Shown: positions 9,682 to 17,080 of the stretch, in pieces
How positions within the stretch are numbered: position 1 is the stretch's first letter
Layout: the number at the start of each line of letters is the position of its first letter
NCBI GenBank assembly: GCA_044449065.1
Contig: JBIOHP010000019.1
Coordinates: forward strand, 1-64,000
From: JBIOHP01 sp044449065
GTDB lineage: Bacteria > Bacteroidota > Ignavibacteria > UBA10030 > SZUA-254
Length of the DNA: 64,000 bases
Reading direction: 5' to 3'
Position numbers and translations under genes: made by a program
Notes under the pieces: model-generated
What the model was told of the DNA's origin: nothing
Databases searched by the model: none
The model's input: the letters and a program-made list of their open reading frames with translations, nothing else

Positions 9682-9936
9682 TTATGCCGGCAAGATATTG
9701 ACGATTTTTTTCTCTTTGCCGTAGCGTTCAAACTGAACTACGCCGTCTTTGAGGGCGAAGATCGTGTCGTCGGTGGCGCGTTTGGCATTGACGCCCGGCG
9801 CGAACCGTGTTCCCCGCTGGCGCACAATGATGCTGCCGGCGGTCACCTTTTCGCCTCCGAATCGTTTTACTCCGAGCCGCTGCGAATTGCTGTCGCGGCC
9901 GTTGCGCGAACTGCCGCCGCCTTTTTTATGAGCCAT
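9682..9936 (-). CDS. rpmA: 50S ribosomal protein L27
   Basis: An 84-residue protein starting MAHKKGGGSSRNGRDSNSQR, with 'GSIIVRQRGT' and 'GTRFAPGVN' typical of L27. It lies at the peptidyl-transferase centre of the large subunit. It has no cleavable N-terminal extension of the Firmicutes type. AAGGAG precedes the ATG. It follows rplU by 13 nt, the standard L21-L27 pair. Confidence 0.98.
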   Translation of the reverse strand: MAHKKGGGSSRNGRDSNSQRLGVKRFGGEKVTAGSIIVRQRGTRFAPGVNAKRATDDTIFALKDGVVQFERYGKEKKIVNILPA

Positions 9937-9949
9937 GCTGCTTTACTCC

Positions 9950-10258
9950 TTATCCGATTGATGTTATTTCAACGTGCGTGTACTGCTGCCGGTGTCCCCT
10001 GCGGAGACGGTACCCTTTGCGTTTTTTCTTCTTGAACACGATGACCGTATCGTCTTTCACGTGATCGAGAACTTTTGCCTGAACGGAAATCCCCGCCACA
10101 ACGGGATTGCCTACTTTAATGTTCTGATCGTCCGCGAAGAGAAGCACGCGTTCAAATTTCACCGTGTCGCCGATCTTGCCGGCAAGTTTGGGGACATATA
10201 ATTTCTGCGATGGAGCAACTTTATGCTGTTGTCCGTCAAGATCAACTATTGCAAACAT
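9950..10258 (-). CDS. rplU: 50S ribosomal protein L21
   Basis: A 102-residue protein with 'MFAIVDLDGQQHKV' at the start and the basic tail 'KKKKRKGYRLRRGHRQQYT' of L21, which binds 23S rRNA. AAAGGT precedes the ATG. It is the first gene of the rplU-rpmA operon; the promoter must lie in the gap to the divergent methyltransferase gene. Confidence 0.98.
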   Translation of the reverse strand: MFAIVDLDGQQHKVAPSQKLYVPKLAGKIGDTVKFERVLLFADDQNIKVGNPVVAGISVQAKVLDHVKDDTVIVFKKKKRKGYRLRRGHRQQYTHVEITSIG

Positions 10259-10585
10259 TGTAAATTACCTTTTAAAACTTGGGTTCATTTTCGTGAAGAA
10301 GCCCGAAAACGAGCGTAAATGGGTTAAATCCTTCAAAAAACGTCTTTAAATCTACGGAAAATCCGGAAGAAAGTCAATGAAAATTAGTGGAATATGGAAA
10401 AAGTTTGAACGCCGATAAGAGGAAAGAGTTTAATTTTGCCTTGTTCATAGTTAATTTTGGCCCGCGTTGTTTCTCCACTAGTCATTTTTCATTATAGGAT
10501 TGAAAACCTATTTCCAATCTTGTAATACCCAATCTCTTTTGGTATCTTTACTATATTCTTACGAGAGATCATTTTAATCGATTAA
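10259..10585. other. Divergent promoter region between rplU and the restriction-modification genes
   Basis: No gene is visible. The right part is AT-rich and carries a candidate promoter for the methyltransferase (10500-10528). No L21 leader structure of a known type was recognised on the minus strand. Confidence 0.5.
10500..10528 (+). promoter_or_regulatory. Candidate promoter for the methyltransferase gene
   Basis: TTGAAA, 17 bases, then TAATAC, 57 nt before the methyltransferase ATG. The -35 is good and the -10 matches the consensus only partly; a nearby TATATT is an alternative -10. Confidence 0.3.
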
Positions 10586-12007
10586 ATGCATGAAATAGTA
10601 GAAATATTTCCTAGTGAACGGCGAAAGCTGTACGAAAGATTTGAACCGAAACTTGAAACCGCCCTAAACCTCAATCGACAGCAAGTAAGCTTCCAATCAA
10701 ACAAGGAAGAACCGGTATCTCGTTGGTTCAAATATAAAGAAGGATTTTCATCCGGTCTTGTTAAATACTTTATCACAAAGTATTCCAAAAAGCCCGGCAA
10801 GATACTCGATCCCTTCGCTGGAATCGGAACAACATTGTTCGCAGCGCAAACACTCGGCTGGAAACCAACCGGAATTGAGCTCTTGCCCGTCGGCATATTT
10901 GTTATCGAAACCAGGCGGGCATTAAAAAAAGTTGATCCAAAAGAACTTAGCAAAAACATCAGGAACTTGTGGGAACGCTTAGATAAGGTCGAAAATTACA
11001 CAACTCATTTCAATCACATATCCATCACGAGAGATGCCTTTCCTGAGAATACGGAAATCGCTCTTAATAATTTCCTCACCTATTGCGATAAAATAAAAAA
11101 CAAAGAATCTCAAATTATGTTGAGATTTGCTGCGTTCTCAATCCTTGAAGAACTCAGCTATACCCGGAAGGATGGTCAATACCTACGATGGGATTATCGT
11201 TCTAAGCGAGATTTGGCAGGTAAACCATTTGACAAGGGTAAGATTCTGACATTCGAACAAGCGATGAAAATCAAATTATCTCAAATGCTCGTCGATGTTT
11301 CTCCTCAAAACCAATCTTTATTCGACACAATCGAAGACAACGTTCATCCTGAACAAATCATTAATATTATTGAAGGTTCTTGTCTAGAAGAACTCCCAAA
11401 GTTTGAAGGTGATTGTTTCGACTTCATATTCACATCCCCGCCTTACTGCAATCGCTATGACTACACCCGAACCTATGCATTGGAATTAGTTTATCTTGGA
11501 TGCAATAATGATAAAGTGAGAGCACTTCGGCAGGAATTATTATCATGCACTGTCGAAAACAAAGAGAAGGTTGACCATCTGAACCAACTCTACACGTCGA
11601 TAGGTAGAAAGGCAACTTTTGATAAAGTGATGAGGGCTTATGAATCTTCGGCAGCGATGAATGAGGTTAATTCCACATTAGATGGACTCAATAAAATAGA
11701 CAAGCTCAACAACAACAACATACCACGAATGGTGAAGAACTATTTTTTAGAGCTTTGCTTTGTGATTTTTGAGATGTCTAGGGTTACCAAGAGCGGTGGC
11801 TACTGCGCTATGGTGAATGATAATGTTCGGTATGGGGGGGAAGAAATTCCGGTTGATCTCATACTATCTGAATTTGCAGAGAATTTTGGTTTCAACATTG
11901 AAAAAATATTTGTATTACCAAGAGGCAAAGGGAACAGCAGTCAACAGATGGGCCAATATGGGCGAACAGAAATCCGCAAATGTGTATATCTATGGCGAAA
12001 ACAATAA
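10586..12007 (+). CDS. Type II DNA methyltransferase (AvaI/BsoBI-type system, probably m4C)
   Basis: A 473-residue amino-methyltransferase. The SAM-binding motif 'DPFAGIGTTLFAAQ' is near residues 74-87 and the catalytic motif 'TSPPYCNRYDY' near 282-292, so the order is SAM-binding first, catalytic second. SPPY is found in N4-cytosine and some N6-adenine enzymes. The next gene is an AvaI/BsoBI-like endonuclease overlapping its 3' end, and the length resembles the partner methylases of those enzymes, so the expected job is protecting CYCGRG sites by cytosine N4-methylation (inferred from the partner). By eye the gene is clearly richer in A+T than rplU or yhiN on either side, which suggests acquisition by transfer. 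Confidence 0.9.
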   Translation: MHEIVEIFPSERRKLYERFEPKLETALNLNRQQVSFQSNKEEPVSRWFKYKEGFSSGLVKYFITKYSKKPGKILDPFAGIGTTLFAAQTLGWKPTGIELLPVGIFVIETRRALKKVDPKELSKNIRNLWERLDKVENYTTHFNHISITRDAFPENTEIALNNFLTYCDKIKNKESQIMLRFAAFSILEELSYTRKDGQYLRWDYRSKRDLAGKPFDKGKILTFEQAMKIKLSQMLVDVSPQNQSLFDTIEDNVHPEQIINIIEGSCLEELPKFEGDCFDFIFTSPPYCNRYDYTRTYALELVYLGCNNDKVRALRQELLSCTVENKEKVDHLNQLYTSIGRKATFDKVMRAYESSAAMNEVNSTLDGLNKIDKLNNNNIPRMVKNYFLELCFVIFEMSRVTKSGGYCAMVNDNVRYGGEEIPVDLILSEFAENFGFNIEKIFVLPRGKGNSSQQMGQYGRTEIRKCVYLWRKQ

Positions 12008-12960
12008 AACTAAAGACGACGATTACATCATCTTCAGATTTAATCACTTCAAGAGAGGATACGAGGGCAGGTTTCATAGCGCTTGCCTTGGAGAAGAACT
12101 ATTTAGCTCTTCCCTACATTAAAGAAGCACGGGCATTGAAGTCTATGGCATCCAGAGTATCAAAACCGATAGACTTGCTTCGAATCGATGATCTTCGAGT
12201 CGGATTGCTCACAGCATCAGGACTCTCGGAAAAATCCCTAAAATATTTGACGGAAGAAGATAAAACTTTTGCAATACAAGGCATGATCGAAAAGTTTCTC
12301 GAGCCCGCAGGGGAGGATTTCGTCAATGAACTCGTTTACCGTTATCTTTTGACAAAAGGAGACGCCCTCGGAGGTAGAGCCAGGAACTTGGCAGGAGAAT
12401 TAGGAGAAAGAAAATTTCTTCGTTCATTATTATCAGTTTTCAAATTATCCGGTATTGATTATAAATGGAAAGATGGAACAACGGGTAAATGGCTGGAAAA
12501 ACCGGAAGATGATGAAGGAATCGAAAAACGCATCAGTGGGCTTTACTGGTCAAAAAATGGAAAGAAACGGCTGCTGATTATGAATACCACCGTCCCGGTC
12601 GTCAAGAAAAACGTTGACCTTTCAATTTTAGACGGAACGATCGATGATTTGAAAAATGGCAAGCAATCCATTATACACAACATTAATTCTTATGTGGCGC
12701 TCGGAGAATTAAAGGGCGGTCTTGATCCGGCTGGGGCTGATGAACATTGGAAAACTGCCAGTTCCGCATTGGAAAGAATAAGAAAAAGCTTCGGCAAGAA
12801 GAAAAGCAAACCGAAGACATTTTTCGTGGGCGCAGCAATAGAAAATAGCATGGCTGACGAAATATTCAAGCAACTTAAACGCGGGATATTGGATAACGCC
12901 GCCAATCTGACGAACGACGATCAACTCACGGCTATTTGCGGCTGGATAATAAATTTATAA
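11992..12960 (+). CDS. AvaI/BsoBI-family restriction endonuclease, predicted to cut CYCGRG
   Basis: A 322-residue protein that matches, from memory, the BsoBI sequence along its whole length ('RAGFIALALEKN', 'FLEPAGEDFVNEL', 'RYLLTKGDALGG', 'GADEHWKTA'). Counting from this start, the metal-binding and catalytic residues fall at D209 (in 'VKKNVDLS'), E239 and K241 ('GELKGG') and H252 ('DEHWK'); BsoBI uses D212, E240, K242 and H253. All are present, so the enzyme should be active. An ATG at 11980 is in frame; 11992 gives a start like the family's and overlaps the methyltransferase by 16 nt, so the two are co-translated. Recognition of CYCGRG is inferred from homology. Confidence 0.92.
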   Translation: MAKTIKLKTTITSSSDLITSREDTRAGFIALALEKNYLALPYIKEARALKSMASRVSKPIDLLRIDDLRVGLLTASGLSEKSLKYLTEEDKTFAIQGMIEKFLEPAGEDFVNELVYRYLLTKGDALGGRARNLAGELGERKFLRSLLSVFKLSGIDYKWKDGTTGKWLEKPEDDEGIEKRISGLYWSKNGKKRLLIMNTTVPVVKKNVDLSILDGTIDDLKNGKQSIIHNINSYVALGELKGGLDPAGADEHWKTASSALERIRKSFGKKKSKPKTFFVGAAIENSMADEIFKQLKRGILDNAANLTNDDQLTAICGWIINL

Positions 12961-13193
12961 CCGAACCACTTTATTTATTATCCTCCTTCCAAACATGCGT
13001 TGTGGGAAATCGGAAAAGAAAAAAATGAATTTATCTTAGCTAATGAACGAAATAAATTTCGTTCAACGCTCACATCCCGCCCCGCTGGGGCTTCGCCATC
13101 ATCATCATGCTCCACAGCTACAGACATAACGTCCCTACGGGACTTTCCCCTGTCGTCCCGACCGGATTAAATTAAAATGAGAGTATATTATTT

Positions 13194-13473
13194 GGCATCA
13201 GAACCAATGCCGCCCGGAATAATTGCGTCGCATAGATGAAGAACAAACGTTGTTTGATACCGTCCCGTCAACAATCGATTTGACGGGACGAGCTTGGACC
13301 ACCCCATAATCCCCTCCTTCAAAAAAAGGAGGGGAAACGCCAAAGGCGAGGGGTGGTCTTCAGGCATTGATTCTGTAGCCTTGAGTTTTTCTTTGCTTCT
13401 TTCTATTTGCCTCAACCCGCCCGAACCGCGTAGGCGGGCGGGGGCAAATGAAAGAAAAAACAAAATATGGATT
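13194..13473 (-). repeat. Modular palindromic element, copy 2 (long form, inverted)
   Basis: Reading the minus strand it follows copy 3 (16411-16680) almost base for base: the CTTT-rich hairpin with a CCCGCCCGCC/GGCGGGTTG stem, CAGAATCAATGCCTG, the module with 'cccctcctt' and 'aaggagggg', the CCCGTC/GACGGG hairpin, and the end 'GGCATTGGTTCTGATGCC'. Copies 2 and 3 are more alike than either is to copy 1. Confidence 0.85.
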
Positions 13474-13564
13474 GAAGGAGACTGTCCAAAGAGGATCGAG
13501 ACTATGTAAAACTTCCAGTTGTCATTTAGGCGAGATTAGAAAAATCACATTTTGATGTGAAATA

Positions 13565-13630
13565 AGGAGATTGCGACGTCCGCCTCCCGCCAAAAAGACG
13601 GCGGGTAAAGCGGGCGGACTCGCAATGACG
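13565..13630 (-). repeat. REP-like palindromic unit, copy 2 (inverted)
   Basis: AGGAGATTGCGACGTCCGCC ... GGGCGGACTCGCAATGAC: the same outer arms as at 8343-8400, in the opposite direction. Its inner hairpin CCGCC/GGCGG differs in loop length. Confidence 0.8.
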
Positions 13631-13632
13631 GT

Positions 13633-14817
13633 TCACACCCACTCCCCCGCCGCAACACCGGACGCCCACGCCCATTGGAAATTATATCCACCGAGATGTC
13701 CCGTCACATCCACGATCTCGCCGATAAAATATAAGCCCGGTATTTTTTTCGCTTCCATCGTTTTGGAAGAAATCTCGCCGGTATCGATTCCGCCTACGGT
13801 AACTTCGGCTTTGGGGTATCCTTCGGTGCCGGCAGGGATGATGCTCCAGGCATGCAGCCGGTAAGCGATGGTTTGCAGCTCTTTAGGTGAGTATCGATTC
13901 ATCGGTTGTACGGTGAAATATTGCTCAAGCCACCGCTCCGCAAATCTCCGTGGCAGGTACTGCGAGAGCACGGTGACTAATGAAAGCTTTCGGTCGTGAT
14001 TCTCTTGAAATATTTTTTCGATATCCACGCCGGGCAGAAGATCGATTGAAAGAGTTTCGCCCTGATTCCAGTAAGATGATATTTGCAAAATTGCCGGACC
14101 GCTGAGTCCTTTGTGGGTGAAGAGGATATTTTCTTCAAATGTTATTTTCCCGCAGGTCACACAAGCGCGGAGCGAAACGCCGCTTAACTCGCCGAATCGA
14201 TTTCGGTCTTCGTCGTTCCAGATTAGCGGCACAAGTCCCGGTTTGCACGCGGTGATCCCGATATCGAATTGTTTCGCAATCCGGTATCCAAAATCTGTCG
14301 CGCCGATCTTCGGAATCGAGAGTCCTCCAGTTGCCACGACAAGCGAAGACGATTCAAAATTCCCCAGGTTTGTCCGTATATGAAAGCAATCGTCCTTTTT
14401 CACGTCCTGTGTATTGCAATTGAGCACAATCTGCACGTTTGCGACGTCGCATTCCTTCACCAGCATCGAGATAATTTCTTCCGCGCTGTTATCGCAGAAA
14501 AGCTGTCCCGCCGTTTTTTCATGATACGCGATGCCATGCCGTTCAACAAGCGCAATGAAATCAGCCGGCGTGTAGCGCGCCAGAGCCGATTTGCAAAAAT
14601 GCGGATTGGCGGAGAGGAATGAATTACTATCCGCGATGACATTGGTGAAATTACACCTGCCCCCTCCCGATATGCGTATTTTTTTCCCCATAGTTTCGGC
14701 GCGCTCAAGCACGATGACCGATCTTCCCCGCTTGCCGGCTTGGATAGCGCACATCAAACCCGCCGCCCCCGCCCCGATAATCACCACGTCTGCATGATTT
14801 TTGCTTAATTTCATCAT
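13633..14817 (-). CDS. BaiN/YhiN-family (HI0933-like) FAD-dependent oxidoreductase
   Basis: A flavoprotein of about 394 residues. The dinucleotide-binding 'VVIIGAGAAGLMCAIQAGKRG' region opens the protein, followed by the family signature 'GKKIRISGGGRCNFTN', the internal 'LVVATGGLSIPKIGATDFGY', and the C-terminal FAD motif 'GLYFIGEIVDVTGHLGGYNF'. Family members are cytoplasmic; the physiological substrate is mostly unknown (BaiN itself acts on bile acids), so no reaction is proposed. Start: a GTG at 14823 and ATGs at 14817 and 14814 are in frame; an ATG is preferred. It stands alone between repeat-rich gaps. Confidence 0.93.
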   Translation of the reverse strand: MMKLSKNHADVVIIGAGAAGLMCAIQAGKRGRSVIVLERAETMGKKIRISGGGRCNFTNVIADSNSFLSANPHFCKSALARYTPADFIALVERHGIAYHEKTAGQLFCDNSAEEIISMLVKECDVANVQIVLNCNTQDVKKDDCFHIRTNLGNFESSSLVVATGGLSIPKIGATDFGYRIAKQFDIGITACKPGLVPLIWNDEDRNRFGELSGVSLRACVTCGKITFEENILFTHKGLSGPAILQISSYWNQGETLSIDLLPGVDIEKIFQENHDRKLSLVTVLSQYLPRRFAERWLEQYFTVQPMNRYSPKELQTIAYRLHAWSIIPAGTEGYPKAEVTVGGIDTGEISSKTMEAKKIPGLYFIGEIVDVTGHLGGYNFQWAWASGVAAGEWV

Positions 14818-14823
14818 TTTCAC

Positions 14824-15294
14824 AAGATACGGAAATTATTCGATTCCATGATTCTTCAGGCTCAATTAATAGTCATCGCGATCCCGATCGCTTTACCCGC
14901 CGTATTTTTGGCGGGAGTCGGGAGTGGCGATCTCCTCACCACTACTTGATCTTTCATGGCAAGAATATTGCTAAGGAGATTGCGACAGCGAAAAACGCTT
15001 CGCAATGACAATAAACTTGAGCGTATGAACGTCGATGGAAGGTCAAAGAAACGTTTTCAAGTAGTCTCTCTTGCTCTTTAGCGGGAATAATCGGATATTA
15101 TAGTATGATTAAGCGTAAGAATGTGACATTTTTGCAGTGTGAGGGTGAATTTCCCCTCCCTGCCCGTCCGGTCAGGCGGGCTGAAAGGGAGGGGATTAAG
15201 GGGTGGGCTTCATCGCAACAACTATCACAAACGCATTTTTTATGGAAATAAAAAACTTAAACACAATATCAGGTTCAAACAACAAAAGGTCAGT
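14824..15294. other. Gene-free stretch with a paired REP unit, upstream of the desaturase
   Basis: It holds the inverted REP pair (14872-15009) and a 'cccctccct...gggagggg' hairpin with 'ggggtgggct' (15158-15213) seen in variants near 16805-16856 and 25452-25495. The frame of the desaturase stays open back to 15139, but that part codes for low-complexity sequence derived from the repeat, so it is left out of the gene. Confidence 0.6.
14872..15009. repeat. Inverted pair of REP-like units (copies 3 and 4)
   Basis: 14872-14936 reads GTCATCGCGATCCCGATCGC ... GGCGATCTCCTCACC on the plus strand; 14973-15009 reads AAGGAGATTGCGACAGCG ... CGCTTCGCAATGAC in the opposite sense. Two opposed units about 36 bp apart form one larger imperfect palindrome, the arrangement also seen at the ends of the 23513-23833 element. 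Confidence 0.8.
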
Positions 15295-16299
15295 ATGGAA
15301 ATAGCGTATCAAGTTCAGGAAGCGGAGCCGTTTCTTGAAGTGCTCAACAGTATCGAAGGTTTCGTGAAAGAACAAATCGGCAATCTGCTCAATCCGATCG
15401 AAGAAAGCTGGCAGCCGAGCGATTTTTTGCCGGATATGGGGTCAGCACGCTGGCAGGAAGAGTGCGCGGCGTTCCGCGAACGGGCAAAAGTCCTTCCCGA
15501 CGATCTTTTAGTGGTTCTTGTCGGCGACATGATCACCGAAGAGGCGCTGCCAAGCTACCAAACGTGGCTGAACCGCCTTCACGGGATAACGGACAAAACC
15601 GGCTCGAGCGATTCCGGATGGGCGTTATGGAGCCGGGGCTGGACCGCCGAAGAGAACCGCCACGGCGACCTGCTGAATAAATACCTGTATCTCACCGGCA
15701 GGGTGGATATGCATGCCGTTGAAAAAACAATCCACTACCTGATCTCGAACGGTTTCGATCCGCAGACGGAAAATAATCCGTATCTCGGCTTTATCTATAC
15801 GTCGTTCCAGGAACGCGCGACGAAGATTTCACACCGCAACGTGGCGACGCTGGCAACGAAAGCAGGAGAGGAACACCTCCAGAAAATTTGCGGGTTGATC
15901 GCCGGCGACGAGGCACGCCACGAAAAAGCGTACAAGCTCTTCATGACCAAGATCTTTCAGGAAGATCCAGTGAACGCGATACTGGCATTCGCGAAAATGT
16001 TGAGGACAAAAATCACCATGCCCGCGAGTCTGATGCAGGATGGGGTAGGGCAAAATGTGTTTACAAAATTTTCCAATGTGGCGCAGCGGATCGGCGTTTA
16101 CACCGCGCACGATTACGCCGAGATTATCGATAACCTTGTCCATCACTGGAACGTCCCGCGCCTCAACGGCCTCTCCGATCTTGCCGCAAAAGCGCAGGAT
16201 TATGTCTGCGGCTTATCAGACCGGTATAAACGCCTCGCCGAGCGGATGACTTTTCCCGCAAAAGAAAAATTTAGCTGGATATACGATAGGGAAGCGTAG
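15295..16299 (+). CDS. Acyl-ACP desaturase (plant-type soluble di-iron, FA_desaturase_2)
   Basis: A 334-residue enzyme that introduces a double bond into acyl chains on acyl carrier protein, using O2 and a di-iron centre; it supplies unsaturated fatty acids for membranes. All iron ligands of the family can be placed: 'TEEALPSY' (E82), 'EENRHG' (119-124), 'QERATK' (E173) and 'DEARHE' (205-210). Start at 15295 (MEIAYQVQEAEPF) is chosen because the upstream 52 in-frame codons come from a repeat. The requirement for O2 implies an organism that meets oxygen. No ferredoxin or acyl carrier gene lies beside it. Confidence 0.93.
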   Translation: MEIAYQVQEAEPFLEVLNSIEGFVKEQIGNLLNPIEESWQPSDFLPDMGSARWQEECAAFRERAKVLPDDLLVVLVGDMITEEALPSYQTWLNRLHGITDKTGSSDSGWALWSRGWTAEENRHGDLLNKYLYLTGRVDMHAVEKTIHYLISNGFDPQTENNPYLGFIYTSFQERATKISHRNVATLATKAGEEHLQKICGLIAGDEARHEKAYKLFMTKIFQEDPVNAILAFAKMLRTKITMPASLMQDGVGQNVFTKFSNVAQRIGVYTAHDYAEIIDNLVHHWNVPRLNGLSDLAAKAQDYVCGLSDRYKRLAERMTFPAKEKFSWIYDREA

Positions 16300-16410
16300 A
16301 GCCCGTTTCCCAAACGATAACTGTCAATTCTAATGAGATGACAGGAAACCTTTTCCAATCTGGGGACCTGGCTGTACGGTTAAGACGGTAATCTTCTTCC
16401 ATCCAAATTC

Positions 16411-16680
16411 TGTTTTTCTTTCTTTTGCCCCCGCCCGCCTACGCGGTTCGGGCGGGTTGAGGCAAATAGAAAGAAACAAAGAAAAACTCAAGGCTACAGA
16501 ATCAATGCCTGAAGACCACCACTCGCCTTTGGCGTTTCCCCTCCTTTTTTTGAAGGAGGGGATTATGGGGTGGTCCAAGCTCGTCCCGTCAAATCGATTG
16601 TTGACGGGACGGGATCAGACAATGTTTGTTCTTAATTTATGCGACGCAATTATTCCGGGCGGCATTGCTTCTGATGCCCA
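16411..16680 (+). repeat. Modular palindromic element, copy 3 (long form)
   Basis: TGTTTTTCTTTCTTTTGCCC, a CCCGCCCGCCTACGCGG hairpin closed by GGCAAATAGAAAGAAACAAA, then CAGAATCAATGCCTG, the 'CCCCTCCTTTTTTTGAAGGA' hairpin, GGGGTGGTCCAAGC, a CCCGTCAA/TTGACGGG hairpin, and the end GGCATTGCTTCTGATGCC. Very close to copy 2 in the opposite orientation. Confidence 0.85.
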
Positions 16681-16868
16681 AAACAACATTGTTAGTTATA
16701 GACAGATATTTGAACACTCTCCTGAATAAAAAATAATTCCAGTAGGGAGATATCGGTTTACGATAAAAAACTATGCAATGTGCAAGATGCATGTCGATGA
16801 CAGTTCCCATCCTGTGAGGGAGGGGATGACCGCGTTAGCAGTCAGGGGTGGGCTTGGTCCTTTGCAAT

Positions 16869-16959
16869 TTCTCCATAATTGAAAATTATAGAGATACTTA
16901 TAACCTCCAGAGGGAATGAATCGCTTCTTTTAAGCGTTATAACTCTATATTATGGAGAA
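16869..16959. repeat. Inverted repeat upstream of the ABC exporter gene
   Basis: TTCTCCATAAT (16869-16879) pairs with ATTATGGAGAA (16949-16959), enclosing a small CGCTT/AAGCG hairpin. No gene lies inside. Role unknown. Confidence 0.5.
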
Positions 16960-17080
16960 GGGGTTTGTCGTTTTCTTCGCATTTCAGGCGATTATACTGC
17001 AACTTCGATATATTACAATTGATACTGCTCCCCCTCTTGCGCAGTTATTTTGATTGTTTTAAATTAGATCATAAAATATT

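Larger units (their letters stand above)
12961..13632. other. Repeat-bearing gene-free stretch after the restriction gene
   Basis: It contains a perfect 20-nt palindrome (13045-13064, GAACGAAAT-AA-ATTTCGTTC), a GTCCC-tac-GGGAC hairpin near 13130, an inverted copy of the modular element (13194-13473) and a REP-like unit (13565-13630). A 91-codon open frame on the minus strand (13188-13463) lies wholly within the repeat and is not called as a gene. Confidence 0.7.
16300..17080. other. Gene-free stretch before the ABC exporter
   Basis: It holds copy 3 of the modular element (16411-16680), a 'gagggaggggatgacc ... cagggg' hairpin region near 16805-16856, and an inverted repeat at 16869-16959. The last 100 bases are AT-rich and should carry the promoter of the ABC gene. 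Open frames across the element are not called. Confidence 0.65.

Noticed and set aside
10586..12960. Larger defence island around the restriction-modification genes
   Set aside because: The neighbours are rplU, rpmA and mdh on one side and a YhiN-like flavoprotein on the other; no further defence gene was seen.
13188..13463. 91-codon minus-strand frame, nearly identical in protein sequence to a plus-strand frame at 16457-16729
   Set aside because: Both lie within the two long copies of the modular palindromic element; the similarity is that of the DNA repeat, the frames have no ribosome site, and the short copy at 8056 does not keep them.
15139..15294. Longer start for the acyl-ACP desaturase
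   Set aside because: The extra 52 codons overlap a 'cccctccct...gggagggg' repeat and encode basic low-complexity sequence; family proteins begin near MEIAYQ.
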